A DNA stretch of 64,000 bases from Lepidostoma basale (GCA_022606425.2 JAHDVF020000465.1:248001-312000); one strand, 5' to 3'. Positions 12,076 through 23,744 are shown, counted from the first letter of the stretch. Made by a program: numbers and translations. The notes: a model not told the origin generated them from the sequence alone.

Positions 12076-12321
12076 AGAGAAGAATCCGTTTGGCCATATG
12101 CAAGAGGCTCCATCTGGACTGCTTCGTGAAGATACTGCCTGTCAACGACCGGAAGCAGACGAGGGTCAGATGGGTTTTCACATCTTTAGAGATGTGAGAG
12201 TTATTCTACCCAATCTCGAACTGAAATTGATGTAGAAAGCTATGAAACTTGCGTGCTTTCAACTTATGGAGTCCATTTGGTATTTCGGCGAGGCCCTGCA
12301 CGATTGCTTATGCTTGTTTTC

Positions 12322-12552
12322 CTATGTACTATAATATTTATTATAATGAGGATGAGCCAAATCATTTTCTACTGCCAGCCAAGATGTTACACTGTCTCTC
12401 AGATATTCGTGGAAGATGTGTGCATTCCTTGCGGACACTTCCCTTACTTCTTCAGCCGTTAGCAGCCTACGATACTGGCTGAAGATTTCCACAGGCGTTA
12501 GAGGGTTACTCGTACCTATACTCACTTCTTGTGCAATTGAAGACAACTTCAT
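12322..12552 (-). other. Unrecognised 76-codon open frame
   Basis: Minus-strand frame starting MKLSSIAQEVSIGTSNPLTP and including LLTAEEVREVSARNAHIFHE. Composition looks protein-like (charged, helical, no low complexity), but I recognise no family and see no neighbouring exon. It could be a capsid-like fragment of a mobile element, a lost exon, or chance. Confidence 0.25.
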
Positions 12553-12639
12553 GCTTTTTTAATCTTAATTTTAATTTAACTTTGATTCATATATGAGATA
12601 TTATTTAATTATCTCCATGCCTTTATATGTATGTATGTG

Positions 12640-12790
12640 TATTACATTATGGGGTTGCACACTGTACTCCTATATTTTTCTTCTGATGCCGTGTTAGGTT
12701 CTCCCAAGGTTGCTGATCACTGCAGCGAAAGCATCTCTGTCCTGCGCCTCTTCCTCTCTCAGTTATTATCTCTTTCCTTATATTCCACTA
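12640..12790 (-). mobile_element. Reverse transcriptase tail relic
   Basis: Minus strand gives RDAFAAVISNLGRT followed by a stop, the same C-terminal ending as the element at 20640-20895 (REAFAGVIADVRGT). Short decayed fragment. Confidence 0.5.
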
Positions 12791-12805
12791 TTATTTCTAA
12801 CTAAA

Positions 12806-12970
12806 AAAACTAACTAACCATCACGCCGTCTCCCCGAAAGGGTAGGCAGAAAGAATGGACTGTCACACTTTTACTGATGCGGCACTCCATCCTTCTCTTT
12901 TCGCTCCGCGGGAGACGCGGTGTGATGGGTTGCGAACCTCATCGCCACCAATAGGCATCTCCCGCGCACA
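12806..12970 (-). mobile_element. Short retroelement tail with TAAC repeat, copy 2
   Basis: Near-identical to 3612-3775: TAACTAACCATCACGCCGTC, then GACTGTCACACTTTTACTGA and GGGAGACGCGGTGTGATGGG. The two copies agree beyond the shared tail, so this is a defined repeat unit. Confidence 0.65.
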
Positions 12971-13136
12971 TTTTTTATTTCTTCATAACAATATTATTGA
13001 TTTAACTTGAATTTCATGCCATACTGCCGTCTGTTAAATATTCTGTTCATTAATCTTTGGGTTAAATATTCCACAGCCAGGAAAAATTCCTTTTGGGAAC
13101 TCCCCGGTTAAAACGACCCAAAATGGTGAACCATGA

Positions 13137-13400
<264 letters not shown>

Positions 13401-13408
13401 TAAAAATA

Positions 13409-13610
13409 GACGACCTTCGTGGCAGAGTGGTAAGAGCTCCGACTTCATCCGATGGCAATGTGATTGTCACACTGTCTTTGGTCTGGTGTAGAATTCACGG
13501 GACAATAAAATGGCGATAGATTGGCTACTCATCACATGCAATGAGAATCAATATAATAGCTTAAATAAATTGTATACAGTAAACGGGTTCAAACGACCTG
13601 TTGTATACAT
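13409..13610 (+). mobile_element. tRNA-derived SINE, copy 1
   Basis: Starts GACGACCTTCGTGGCAGAGT and contains the A-box-like TGGCAGAGTGG. The B-box region is degraded (deletion relative to the copy at 20898-21102). It begins 54 bp after the CaMKK donor at 13356. Body ends near GGTTCAAACGACCTGTTGTA. Confidence 0.75.
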
Positions 13611-13639
13611 AAAAAAAATAATCTGAAATAATAATAAAA

Positions 13640-13735
13640 TAATAAATATATAATAAAACTTCTAGAAAACAGACGTTTTCGTTCATTTTAATTATTTAAT
13701 GTGAAGTTTTACATCATTGTTCGTGAAAAAATAAA
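13640..13735. repeat. Half of a GAAACATG-family palindrome
   Basis: Contains AAACTTCTAGAAAACAGACG, TTTTCGTTCATTTTAATTAT and GTTTTACATCATTGTTC, the outer right arm shared with 9565-9775 and 49535-49742. The central hairpin is missing. Confidence 0.65.
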
Positions 13736-13743
13736 TACCATTA

Positions 13744-14050
13744 TCAAATCAAATCAAATCAAATCAGTTTATTAACTCAATAGACATTACAAACAGGAAA
13801 ATTTTTAAGGCATCTATTAAGTACAGGTAAAATATCATAAAAATACAACAAAGTACCAGGAACGCATTAGAGATGGTTCGACATTAGGAAGACAACATAC
13901 TTACTAAAGTCAATAGTATTTGCCCCCTGGACGTACTTTCACTAACATGAAAGACATCAATCTCCGAGGAGACCGCGTTCAGCAGACTAATTGCTCTTCC
14001 CACCGGTGTCACCAGAGGCAGATTGGTTCTGGCGATTATCATCATTAGAT
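13744..14050 (-). mobile_element. Non-LTR retrotransposon 3' end with (GATTT)n tail
   Basis: Minus strand reads ARTNLPLVTPVGRAISLLNA then SSEIDVF, related to 7040-7190. Its 3' end is GATTTGATTTGATTTGATTT on the minus strand, a pentamer microsatellite tail at 13745-13766. A similar (GATTT) tail lies near 14265-14285. Confidence 0.7.
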
Positions 14051-14149
14051 ACCACAAAATATACATTTTTTTAAAAATTTAAGGCGTTAACTCTGTCGAA
14101 ATACATAATAACGATTTTTTATGATTTATAACAATGTTTTTTTCCATTT

Positions 14150-14345
14150 ATGAGTTTATTTTTCTCGACGTGCTACGAATGTTTTACACCTTTATCATCG
14201 GAATTTTACGTGTTCTCAATAGATACCTTAAAATTTTCATTTGTAATGTCTATTGATGAAATAAACTGATTTCATTTGATTTGATATAAACTCCCAATGA
14301 TGAAGGTGTCAAACCTTCCTAACATGTCGAAAAAAATAAATTAAA
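14150..14345. repeat. Fold-back repeat of the CGAAACATGTCG type
   Basis: At the right, TGATGAAGGTGTCAAACCTT then CTAACATGTCGAAAAA. At the left, inverted, CTCGACGTGCTACGAATG with CACCTTTATCATCGG. Both sides have the box-hairpin-box-palindrome layout of hammerhead-like modules, degraded. A related copy is at 22540-22620. Confidence 0.55.
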
Positions 14346-14349
14346 AAAA

Positions 14350-15320
14350 CAGTGAGTTAATTCATAAAAATATACAATGCCACTAAAAAAACTGCAAATA
14401 TCGCTCACTTCGTTTAGCTTGAATAGCGTCGGGTTAACTCACAACAAGAAAATGAGCTATTCACCTGGTATTAGATTTTAACATTTTTTTATTTACTGTT
14501 TTTTTTAAATGTTCTATTTTTTAATGAAAAAAAAACGCTGTTATTTTTAAAAAAATCTAACCACATTTTATTAAAATCTTAAAACAGTTCCTACCCATTA
14601 TGCCGTTTCTACGAATGGTGAGGCCGAATAGGTGGGCCTTCTAAATGGACCATCGCTTCCCTTAAACTAGTATTTTCAAAATATTTCATTCTTTTTTTAA
14701 TACGCCACGGCCGCCCCCTTAATTGCCTCGTCCCTTTATTTACTTCTGGGCCCGCTACCGCCCCCATGGAACGCTTCGAGGCCCCCGTTTTTTAATGAAA
14801 AACCAAAACTAAGGTTTAAATCAATGTTATTCGTATTTGAATTTATTTTTCGATCTCCAATACGAGCAGAAAATTGCTTATTGCGAGTATTATGAAGAAG
14901 GAATCTGTTCGTGTCCAGATTTGAACCCATGTCCTCTGAATTTCAAGCATTATATCCCCTAGACGACCATCCTATTGGGAACCTATGGTGTAAATTTTGT
15001 ATCCTGATATAGTTCTTTGGCACCCTCATCATTCATACATCGTTTTAATACGTAAAAATACCCACAGGAGAGCACGAATATAAATGTGAATTATTTTTAT
15101 TTTCTTGGTGTGATTCCTAGGGATTGGTTTGTAGCAAAGCTTATTTTACATCTTTGCTCGTTCTACTTGGGCCTTTTTATTGTGGTAGTTCCCCGTTGCT
15201 TTACACATTTAAATACAGTAGGTTATTAGAACGCCATTTCTGTACACCACTTTTTTATAGATAAGTTGCTAGTCTATCGCGGTTTTTATTAATATAATAT
15301 AATGTTTTATTAGTATGTAC
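14350..15320. other. No recognised gene
   Basis: AT-rich interval with a GC-rich patch near 14700-14790 (GCCACGGCCGCCCCCTTAAT). No coding or RNA gene signature was recognised. Confidence 0.35.
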
Positions 15321-15329
15321 TTCCAAAAA

Positions 15330-15570
15330 TTTGACAGACAGGGCGGTCGTAAGAAGGTCGGAATGGGGAATGTTGTATTACATAAAGCGTGCGCTTAACC
15401 CAACCAATGACAGGTCATAAGTCCTGTAAACGCCTCGATCCACCATATTCTGTTTCCAATTTGCATCTTCGTCTCTATTGAGATACAATAAATTCTTATA
15501 AATGATAACCCGCAATGGGTAAAATCCAGTATTCGTCTACAAGTATTTGTTTACATTCAAAATGTTTTAA
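15330..15570. repeat. Half copy of the 34.7-kb fold-back element
   Basis: GACAGGTCATAAGTCCTGTA, CCATATTCTGTTTCCAA, CATCTTCGTCTCTATTG and AATGGGTAAAATCCAG match the right arm at 34969-35140 in the same order. Confidence 0.7.
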
Positions 15571-15574
15571 TATA

Positions 15575-16185
15575 ATTCTGTATTTTTTGTAAAATAAGCT
15601 CGATATTGTCCTAAAATAAGATACGTATAAGTTTCTAGCTCCATACGTTAATAATACATTATCCGCAGCTTGATTTAACTATATTTAGTTACTGAAAATA
15701 AAAACGAAGTGGTTTCCATCCAGGAAAGTCGGCGCTCATTTGCACACAAATTACCGGAATTCAAAACTTTAAATGCATAACTCGGCGTTTAAAAGGCAGT
15801 CTATAATTCTGAATGGAGAGTTTGCATTGTAATTGGGAACAGTGGCGACACACTAACACGGCCGGGGGACGCGGGAACAGTTTTTCCATTACGCGGAGCT
15901 GTCGGCCATTGTACGAGTAGCTTCTAGTTTTTCCCGCCGCGCTGCTGTCAGCCTTCAGCTGTCACGTGCCCCGAGGTGAAATTGGCTGCAACTGACCATT
16001 GCAGCAGTCAGCGGTCTAATTGAATTCTTTGCTATCTACTATGTGTCCTTTGTTCCTCATTCATTATCCGCTCTCACTCTACAGCGCCACGGGAAAGGTA
16101 TAAATTGTGTTAGTTAACGCTTTTTAGAATCCATTAAAATTCGCCACAAATAAGCTATTTATGTTATTTCAACCTAAATATTAAA
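15575..16185. other. No recognised gene
   Basis: Nothing beyond AT-rich intronic sequence with a moderately GC-rich section around 15840-15980. No ORF with homology. Confidence 0.35.
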
Positions 16186-16187
16186 AA

Positions 16188-16885
16188 AAAAACTAACTAA
16201 CTAACCATCACGCCGTCACTAATAATGGACTGCCACACTTTTCTTTCCTGTCATATTTCTTTGGCTTCCTCAACATTCATACATCGTGTCATTCACGCGC
16301 GTCGATTTCTCTGACTCCTCACATGGCCGACATTCAATATTAGATTTATTTGATCGCGCCACGTTTCCCTAGGTCTTCCTCTATTTCTGATTCCATTTAC
16401 ATCGTTAAAATATAATTTTGTTATCATTCTTTCTTCATTCATTCTTTCCGTAGGTCCAAACCAGCTTAATGATCCTTTCATTATTTTGTTCATTACACCA
16501 TCATTCGCACCGCATTCACTTCTTATATTTTCATTCGACAATCTATCATACACAGAGTATCCACACATTCGTCCTTCTTTCGCCAGTTCCATGCTTCGCT
16601 TCCATACATAAGAGTCAGTAGAAGAACACCATTGTGCACTGTCATTTTAGCTTTTTTGGATAGATTTTTGTTTGCGATGACAACTTTAAGTACACCATTC
16701 ACTTTGTTGCCTGCACCAACCCTTCTTTCAATATCCGTCTCCCCTCGTCCATCTCTTGTAAATATACTACCTAAATGCACGAACTCAACTACTTACTCCA
16801 AATTTTCACCATTCACGCTAATGTTGCAGACTGTCATGATTTCTTCTTTTTCAAAAATCACTACCTTGGACTATGCCTGTTCGTA
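16188..16885 (-). mobile_element. RTE-like retrotransposon, 3' half
   Basis: Minus strand gives HLGSIFTRDGRGETDIERRV, GAGNKVNGVLKVV, KKAKMTVHNGVLLLTLMYGS, EAWNWRKKDE and, after a frameshift, LSWFGPTERMNEERM and RGRPRETWRDQINLILNVGH. The tail is TAACTAACTAACCATCACGC at 16195 on the plus strand. Same family as 32625-33955. Confidence 0.85.
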
Positions 16886-16887
16886 AC

Positions 16888-16978
16888 CGGGATTATCCAT
16901 GGCAATTAAAAATTAAAGTTGTTTCATTCCCCTATCGAAGCTCGGTGACGAGCGAAACCGGTTATGGATTATGATTAA
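16888..16978 (+). repeat. Hammerhead-like hairpin, CCGG type
   Basis: TCGAAGCTCGGTGACGAGCG is followed by GAAA-CCGG-TT at about 16956-16965. The stem is GCTCG/CGAGC. Confidence 0.5.
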
Positions 16979-16980
16979 TA

Positions 16981-17125
16981 TAGGGTGTTTTTTTAGAGGT
17001 ATACAATACATATTCAAAATGAAAAAAAACATATAAAAATAATGTTAATGTCTATGATATAGTCTTTATTTAATAGATAATTTTATGCCATTATTGTTTA
17101 AATATGATTTCGGGCATAAAAAAAA
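16981..17125. mobile_element. Mariner-type MITE end
   Basis: AGGGTGTTTTTTTAGAGGTA, then ATACATATTCAAAATG and TTTCGGGCAT, identical in order to the right end (complement) of 4331-4637. Only one terminal inverted repeat is present. Confidence 0.75.
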
Positions 17126-17149
17126 TATTCAATTATTCAGGGGAAATAT

Positions 17150-17434
17150 TCACTTAAACTCTCTTCTTCTCAGTCGTATTCTTCGTGATTGAGGTCCGTC
17201 TCCACCGTGTGAACCATTGACCATGGCACGCCATACGCTCCTGTCACCCGCCAGTCTCCAGGCTGCAGCTAATGAGAGACCAGTCAGATCGTTGATTTGA
17301 TCGGACCAGCGGCTCGGTGGTCGTCTCTGTGGTCGCCTTCCCTCCACTTTGCCCATGATGATGAGCTTTTCAAGGTTGTCCTGATCTCTCCGGGCTATGT
17401 GTCCAAAATATTTCAGCACTCTCTGAGAGCACAT
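17150..17434 (-). mobile_element. Reverse transcriptase C-terminal relic
   Basis: Minus strand: LKYFGHIARRDQDNLEKLII, MGKVEGRRPQRRPPSRWSDQ and GDRSVWRAMV, the common non-LTR tail. Intact over about 94 codons, but no upstream RT domain. Confidence 0.8.
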
Positions 17435-17579
17435 CCGCGAGAGTCTTGCCTTGATAACCAGCTGGTCAATGATTTACTCAAACTAATAGATCTAAAATAA
17501 AATAAAAAACTTTGTATTTAACTTAGTTATTATATTGTCTTGAGAAAGCTTGGGTCCAGGCGAAACTAGATGGCATAAA

Positions 17580-17860
17580 CTTTAATAACTATCTTCTTCT
17601 TCGATGGCCCTACAGCCCATATCGAGCCTTAGCCTCTAGTATTCTTCACCTCCAACTCCACCTGTCCTCCGCTTTGACCCTCCAATCTGACACTCGTAAC
17701 AATTTCGCCCCATCTCTCCCAACTTCATCCTCCCATCGCAGCCTTGGTCGTCCAATTGGTCTTCTACCACCTGAGTGCCACTCGAGCAATCTTTTTGAGG
17801 TTCGCGATGACGGCATCCTCTGCAGGTGACCAGCCCATCTCAGTCAATTGCAAAGTGTTT
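17580..17860 (-). mobile_element. Reverse transcriptase tail relic
   Basis: Plus strand GATGGCCCTACAGCCCATAT through CAGCCTTGGTCGTCCAATTG to GGTGACCAGCCCATCTCAGT is the reverse complement of the element at 20262-20600. Confidence 0.65.
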
Positions 17861-17869
17861 TATTATTTT

Positions 17870-19030
17870 ATATATCTTAGTTTTAAATGTCTTACCACAA
17901 AGTGAGAGCTTCATATGAAAATTTGGATATTCACTTGTTTCAGAATAAGATAGTAGTTTGTGTTCTTTACCACTAGACCACGGTGTCATAAAATAAATAA
18001 ATAAAATAATTATTATAATATTAAGTTTGATTACGTGAAGTGCACGCTTAGGGCAATGTTATTGGGCGATAAAGTTTGTACATATACGATTACGTATCAT
18101 ACACGAGCGTGTTAGTGGGTGAGGCAGTTCCCCGCCCCTGCCCGACTTCGAATTACGATGTTTCATTTAATTACGCTGCCTCCTCACTAACATTCCACTC
18201 GCGTGTACAAGGATGGAAAAACTGGCGCACTGTTCCTGATTCCCAGTTGACTTAGGCTGCCGTCACACCCAAGTGTTTCGGTTGGTGACTCGTTTGCCGC
18301 CTGTTCGAAAATGACTGAGACTGATTTAACAGCGTTGTCAAATTATTTTATTTGAAAATGTCACGCTATTGATAAAGCTTTTATATTTATTTTAATTTAT
18401 GAATAAATCAATTATTTTTTTAAGGCATGGTGATATTAAAAGTGTCCCATCTTTTTAAAGCGTGAATATGCACGGATTGGTAATTTTTGACATCATGAAA
18501 TTTCGCTCGAAATTGATTTTTTATGTTTTTGTTTTATTTTATTCCTTTATTAAACCAAATTTGTTTTCTTTGAAAAGAAATAACTTTTTTTTACAACACG
18601 TAAAATAAATTAAAGGGCACTAATGATTTGTGATCACAAAGTTAAAGGTCAAAAATGTATAAACTCACATTTCTTTCAAATCGAATATATTGAACATATG
18701 TTTTTTTTACATCGACTAAAAATTGCTAATTACTTTCGCCGAATCAAATAAATTTTATCAATGTTACGTAAGTGGAAAGGGTCTTATATAAAACAAGTCA
18801 TATTTAAACCCTTCAAATTTAAACCATCAGAAATGAGGCGATAAGGTGATATTGAAGACATAGTGAGGTGGGGAAGACACAAAATATGCTTTTGAAAGAC
18901 ATATAGGATTCCCAAAACTTATCCGAAGCGTTACGGCGCCTTTCGTCAGCTTCGCTTCTTCAATACCCACCCTCGTCCATGCGGTACTTACGTTAGTGTT
19001 GTGTATATATATTCATAAACCAAAAGGGGC
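17870..19030. other. No recognised gene
   Basis: AT-rich intronic sequence. Only short frames; no motif I can name. Confidence 0.35.
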
Positions 19031-19085
19031 CCAGGCCACATTCAATCTACCTCTTTTTTCCTCTATGTCCCGCCGTACAATATAT
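19030..19085. repeat. Short dispersed repeat
   Basis: CCACATTCAATCTACCTCTT and CTATGTCCCGCCGTAC recur as CCACATTAAATCTACCCTAT and TATGTCCCGCCGTAC at 63597-63640. Unassigned repeat family. Confidence 0.45.
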
Positions 19086-19089
19086 ATGT

Positions 19090-20255
19090 TTTAATAGAAT
19101 ACGTTTATAATAATACAGAAGGAATATACTTTTGGAGGGATCATGTGAACCGCATGGAGATACAACAATTTCATGAATTGTCAAAAATGAAAAGCCTAGC
19201 AGCAAGAGACTACCAGGATGGCCCCTGAAGAGGTGCAGGGTTGGTTGGACGTCATCATCCCAGGACAGCTCATCATCACAAACAGATCTACGACCTAAAC
19301 TCAGAAGGAGAAAAAGAAGAAATGTAAACCTAATAAAGGTTCTCGCCAAAATATTGATACATTTTACTACACATTGATGATGTACAATCGATTTAGGCAA
19401 ATTCATGTTTATAATTTGATAATAACAACCTTGTGTATAGGTAGGGGTATGTAGGTGTTGCTTCAACAACAAAATGAGAATAAAAGTTACGCTAAACTCA
19501 TCTTCTCAACAATTTCAATAGCTCCCGTTTTTTGTACATGCGTGTTCTGGTTTAAAAAAAAACAATTTCAATTAGTTTAGTTTTTTATGCATAGTCTCCT
19601 TGCATCGGACTCATCGCGCCTCGCGTGCGGCGAGCATTTAGCCCTACCGGCCCGCCCGTAACTTATGAATGGACGGCACGAGGGTGTTTTATCGTCGGAG
19701 GGTATTTACATAATGTATCCGCTCCAACCAAGAGAGCGCCAGGAAGGGATATTCACGAAGAGGGTGAGCTTGCGCGAGGTGCTAACTGAAATGTTTTTTA
19801 ACCATAAACAAAAGAAAGAGACTCACCCTCGGGTCCAGGGGAATATTTATGCCTATCCCGAAGCATTGAGTTCTTCGCTTTTCCATTCAAGACAACATAA
19901 GCAATTCCACGTGAAAATTCGTTGACACACTTTACCAATGTCGCCCATCTCCCCCAGTTCACATATTCACTGTGCACAAAATAATACAAGAGTCAGAACG
20001 CGTGCTCTCGGTATTCTTCGCTGCGACATTGCTGTCTACAGAGAGATATTTTCTCTGTTTTATTAGGTCCCTATGAATATTTTCAAGAATTCTCAATTCT
20101 CTCCTTTGTAGAAAATCACGTTTTCCAAGATTGGAGTAAAAAATACATTACACAAATTTTATCAACCCCAAAAATGATCAATCAACAGATACAAATTAAT
20201 CCTTTTGTAATAATATAATTTTATGTGTTTTTTTATTTAAACAAAATCGGCTTAT
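19090..20255. other. Mostly unassigned; possible retroelement scrap
   Basis: The 19140-19330 stretch reads, in part, DHVNRMEIQQFHELSKMKSL, which faintly resembles a GHxxRM reverse transcriptase tail. The rest shows nothing recognisable. Confidence 0.25.
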
Positions 20256-20261
20256 TAATAA

Positions 20262-20600
20262 TGCTGTGCTGCGCAGAATACTGGGACCTGTGAATGATGG
20301 TGAAGGCTGGAGAGTGCGGTATAGTGACGAGCTGTACCATATTTACAAAGCTCCCAGTCTCTCCACACAGGTCAGACTGAATAGACTGAGATGGGCCGGT
20401 CACGGGCAGGGGATGTTGGAGTGGCACCCAGGTGGTAGAAGACCAATTGGATGATCAAGGCTACAATGGGAGGATGAAGTTGGGAGAGATGCAGCGAAAT
20501 TGTTACGAGTGTCAAATTGGAGGGTCGTAACAGAGGACACGAGAAGTTGGAGGCGACGAATAATGGAGGCAATTTCTCACAGTATCAGGAGCGTGCTGTA
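20262..20600 (+). mobile_element. Reverse transcriptase C-terminal relic
   Basis: Encodes LRRILGPVNDGEGWRVRYSD, YKAPSLSTQVRLNRLRWAGH and WHPGGRRPIG, then frameshifts into the RPRLQWEDEV-like tail. Typical post-RT domain of a non-LTR element. The opposite-strand copy is at 17580-17860. Confidence 0.75.
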
Positions 20601-20639
20601 ATGGTGTGCGTTGTTCCAAATTATTTTTATTAATACTAA

Positions 20640-20895
20640 TATGTAATTGTTTTTATTTTCTTATTCTTCGCGTGCCGTATCAGGTCCCCCTGACGTCGGC
20701 AATCACTCCGGCGAAGGCCTCTCTATCTTGCGCAACCCGGAACAGCTCCCCCACATGTTTCATCCCGATCCAGTCTCTTATGTTGCTCAGCCAAGACGTT
20801 TGCCTTCTACCAGGACCACGCTGCCCCTCAATTTTTCCCATCAGTATTAGTTGGAGCAAGCTGTATTTATCTCCCCGCAGAATATGACCCACATA
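20640..20895 (-). mobile_element. Reverse transcriptase C-terminal relic
   Basis: Minus strand MGHILRGDKYSLLQLILMGK, IEGQRGPGRRQTSWLSNIRD and QDREAFAGVI. The + copy at 36440-36850 and the scrap at 12640-12790 belong to the same family. Confidence 0.75.
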
Positions 20896-20897
20896 TG

Positions 20898-21102
20898 AAA
20901 CCGTTTGAACCCAATTACTGTATACTATTTATTTAAGCTATTATATTGATTATCATGACATGTGATAGGTAGCCAATCTATCGCCATGTTATTGTCACGT
21001 GAATTTCTATATCAGACAATCACACTGCCATCGCCGGGAATCGAACCCGGGAACTTCGGTATGGAAATCAGAGCTCTTACCACTCTGCCACGAAGGTCGT
21101 CA
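20898..21102 (-). mobile_element. tRNA-derived SINE, copy 2 (best preserved)
   Basis: On the minus strand it starts GACGACCTTCGTGGCAGAGT with A-box TGGCAGAGTGG, then GGGTTCGATTCCCGGCGA as B-box, then the non-tRNA body ending GGGTTCAAACGG. Only the head is tRNA-like, so it is a SINE rather than a tRNA gene. Confidence 0.85.
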
Positions 21103-21109
21103 TCTTACG

Positions 21110-22195
21110 GACCTGAACGTCTTTTAGCAGTTGTTTTTATTTTATTCATTTTATATTCGTCATATAAATGTTTTAGTTTTTATTTTATATTCATACAGAT
21201 ACGATTACCATTTGAATTAACGCTACAGATGTATTTTAACGTATACTATTGTAGAAGAACACAATAATGAGGCAGTAATCCTGTCAATAAAACTTCTGTG
21301 AATCTCCCCCCATTGGAGTTCCTGGGAAGGAGTAATCCCAGTAAGTCCATCCATCCCCTAATTGTCCCAAGTGAGCAGAGCGCAATTCGCGGATTATCTC
21401 AAATATTCTCATCCCAATTATTAGCCAACCCTTTGAATTGTATATTCATATTGTGATTTATATTATCGTGGTGGTGTAATGGTCGGGGTAAATTGTTTGA
21501 AGAAATTATCTTAACTTTATATATACATGGTGTCCCAGATCTTGACGTCAACCCGAAAACAGATGATAGGGCAAGTCATGCTGATTATGAGAAAAAAGTA
21601 AAAAAAAAAATTGTGTTTTTGAAATTATAGGCATTTAAAAAATTTTAGAAAATCAACACCCTATGATGGTCTTTTAACTCCCGTTTCTACAAATCTTTAC
21701 TTTTTATAATTTTTATTTTTATTATGTAATTCTGAATAATGCTTCTATAAATTGTTGCCTAAAATTTATAGCTAACTACTCCAGCTTGGAAGAAAATGTT
21801 ACTTTTTGCCCAACCAAGTATTTAAAATTAAAACTACGCCCAATTTTAACTGACTGTACTGAAAATAAAATGTACTATGCTATTTTGACATGTAACTTTA
21901 AAAGTTGGCGCATTTATTGAGAATTCCAAAATGGTATGACACTTGCTTGATTATTACTTAAATTAGGTGTGGACAATTTTTTTGTAATAAAATCCAGTTT
22001 CGAAAAAAAAATTCTGAGAGACTAAAAGTCAGTTTTCGAAGCGTGAGCGAGACAGATAGTGATGCCACTCTTAATAATGTTTGAGACAAATAGATACACA
22101 CCTGTTGTTTACAAGAAAAAATAAATTTCGACGGGCATCCGTCATGCTGGAACCATTTTTTTTTTTTTCCTTGTATACAATTTCTTACACTTGTC
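21110..22195. other. Unassigned; possible transposon end at 21529
   Basis: ATGGTGTCCCAGATCTTGAC at 21529 has the look of a terminal sequence of a DNA transposon, but no partner inverted repeat was found. The remainder is AT-rich and featureless. Confidence 0.25.
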
Positions 22196-22202
22196 CAAAC
22201 CA

Positions 22203-22505
22203 TCTCACTGATCTTTTTTAATTTTACTTATGATGCAATCATCTTCTTTACATTTCTTCCTTATTTCGTCGTTCAGTATTCTATCATTTATCATTTTGCC
22301 GCGCATTCTTCTTAGAGATCTTATTTCTACGGCATTTATCGTACTCTCATCATTATTTTGGTAGCTCCAAGCTTCACTTCCATACATAAGGGTTGGCACT
22401 AAAACTCCATTATGTACTGCCAGCTTTGCTACAGGGGATATATTTATTTTAAGTTTTTTTTTAATTTTAGATAAAGTTAATGCGATAACACTGTGGAATT
22501 CCATA
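22203..22505 (-). mobile_element. RTE-like retrotransposon fragment
   Basis: Minus strand: AKLAVHNGVLVPTLMYGSEA, ESTINAVEIRSLRRMRGKMI, NDEIRKKCKEDDCIISKIKK. An open frame of 99 codons, missing both the RT palm and the tail. Confidence 0.8.
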
Positions 22506-22539
22506 ATGACGAATTTTTATGAACTGTTTTTTCCACTTT

Positions 22540-22625
22540 TGGGTCTATTTTTCTCGATATGTTTCGAAGGCTTACACACCTTCGGATATGTTATACTCGT
22601 ATTTATATTCGCAGTGATGACTTTG
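22540..22625 (-). repeat. Hammerhead-like hairpin, CATA type
   Basis: On the minus strand: CCGAAGGTGTGTAAGCCTTC then GAAA-CATA-TC and GAGAAAAAT. The stem AAGG/CCTT sits between the two boxes. Confidence 0.5.
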
Positions 22626-22680
22626 ATATCTTCATTTATTATTATTATTACTGTTAAAATTTAATATTAGTTTATTGTAA

Positions 22681-22760
22681 CACCTGATGATGCCAACATC
22701 GGTTGGCGAAACAGCTGTCGCGACACTCTCAAGTGAATAAAAAAAATGATATTATAACAG
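22681..22760 (+). repeat. Hammerhead-like module, CAGCTG type, copy 1
   Basis: CTGATGA at 22684-22690, one extra T, stem GCCAAC/GTTGGC around ATCG, GAAA at 22708-22711, self-complementary CAGCTG at 22712-22717 and TC at 22718-22719. All invariant hammerhead core positions are present except for the extra nucleotide before stem II. Not tested for activity. Confidence 0.65.
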
Positions 22761-22829
22761 TGTTTTAAATTTTAACAGTATGTTAAAGTATCATAGTGTT
22801 TCGGCCAAAACAATGGACTACAAACAAAA

Positions 22830-23130
22830 AACAAACAAACCATCACGCTGTTTCCCCGCAGGGGTAGGCAGAGAGAATGGACCGCCACACTACTCTATCC
22901 TGGCAATCCTCCGACTTCTAACTTTAAAATTTGATTAATTTGGTCATGCCATGTTTTCCTCGGTCTGCCTCGACTTCGTACCCCATTTACATCATTAACG
23001 TATATTTTCTTAACCATTCTTTCTCCATCCATGCGTTCCATATGTCCGAATCAACGCAGCGATCCTTTCATAATTTTGTTCATAATACCTTCTTCCGCTC
23101 TACATTCCTTTCTTATTTGAGATGGACAAT
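22830..23130 (-). mobile_element. RTE-like retrotransposon, B-type tail
   Basis: Plus strand CAAACAAACAAACCATCACG is the reverse of a (GTTT)n-tailed end. The body is the reverse complement of the RGRPRKTWHDQIN and LRWFGHMERM region. B subfamily like 30815-31570. Confidence 0.8.
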
Positions 23131-23279
23131 GGACTATTTATTATTATTATCAAAAACATAGATACAGCTATAATTTTCAATAAATTTTTAACAAGGATTT
23201 AATTGGAAATGCTGTGCAAGTCATTGTCTGCTTAGAAAATAATAGTAATAGAGTTTCACAATTTTATATATAATTGCAT

Positions 23280-23380
23280 GTTAAATATTTAGTATATCCA
23301 TAATGTCGCGTGCTGTCGCGTAAAACAGCTGTCGCGTAAAATAAAATACAATTGTGATACAAAAAAACAAAGTTGTTTAA
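23280..23380 (+). repeat. Partial CAGCTG-type fold-back arm
   Basis: AAACAGCTGTCGCGTAAAAT followed by ATACAATTGTGATACAAA, the right arm shared with 24660-24770 and 27128-27180. The CTGATGA box is missing. Confidence 0.5.
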
Positions 23381-23744
23381 TTTAAGAGTTTTAAATTATT
23401 TTTGTCTTTAAACGAGAACATTCAGCTTAAAATTGTACCTATTTTAATTCAGTAAATTGTTGCTGATTCCACAATTAAATATATCAGGATTGTAAAGACA
23501 TTCTATAATAATAAGCAAGGTGGAAGGCCTCATTAGCGGGGAACTGCGATAGCCGGAATCGAGACCGGTGCGGGTGGAGGAGGGCGGGGGGCGGTGCGGC
23601 TACAGACACTCTCTCCCCCACTCCCGCCCACAATTATTCCCGATAACACAATTAGACCAAAACTTTGTCCAAGATCCTTTGATCCGAGTCTCCCCAGAGG
23701 TGAATATTGTTGTCTGTCATCCTGGTGGTACCTCCGCATGATGT

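Noticed and set aside
13740..13766. Direct TCAAA repeats as a CRISPR-like array
   Set aside because: A pentamer microsatellite without spacers, best explained as the tail of a non-LTR element.
21038..21102. Possible tRNA gene on the minus strand
   Set aside because: A and B boxes are present, but the same head recurs at four sites with a common non-tRNA body, so it is a SINE.
22681..22760. Calling the modules proven hammerhead ribozymes
   Set aside because: One extra nucleotide before stem II and weak or absent adjacent stem I pairing; activity is untested, so kept as hammerhead-like only.
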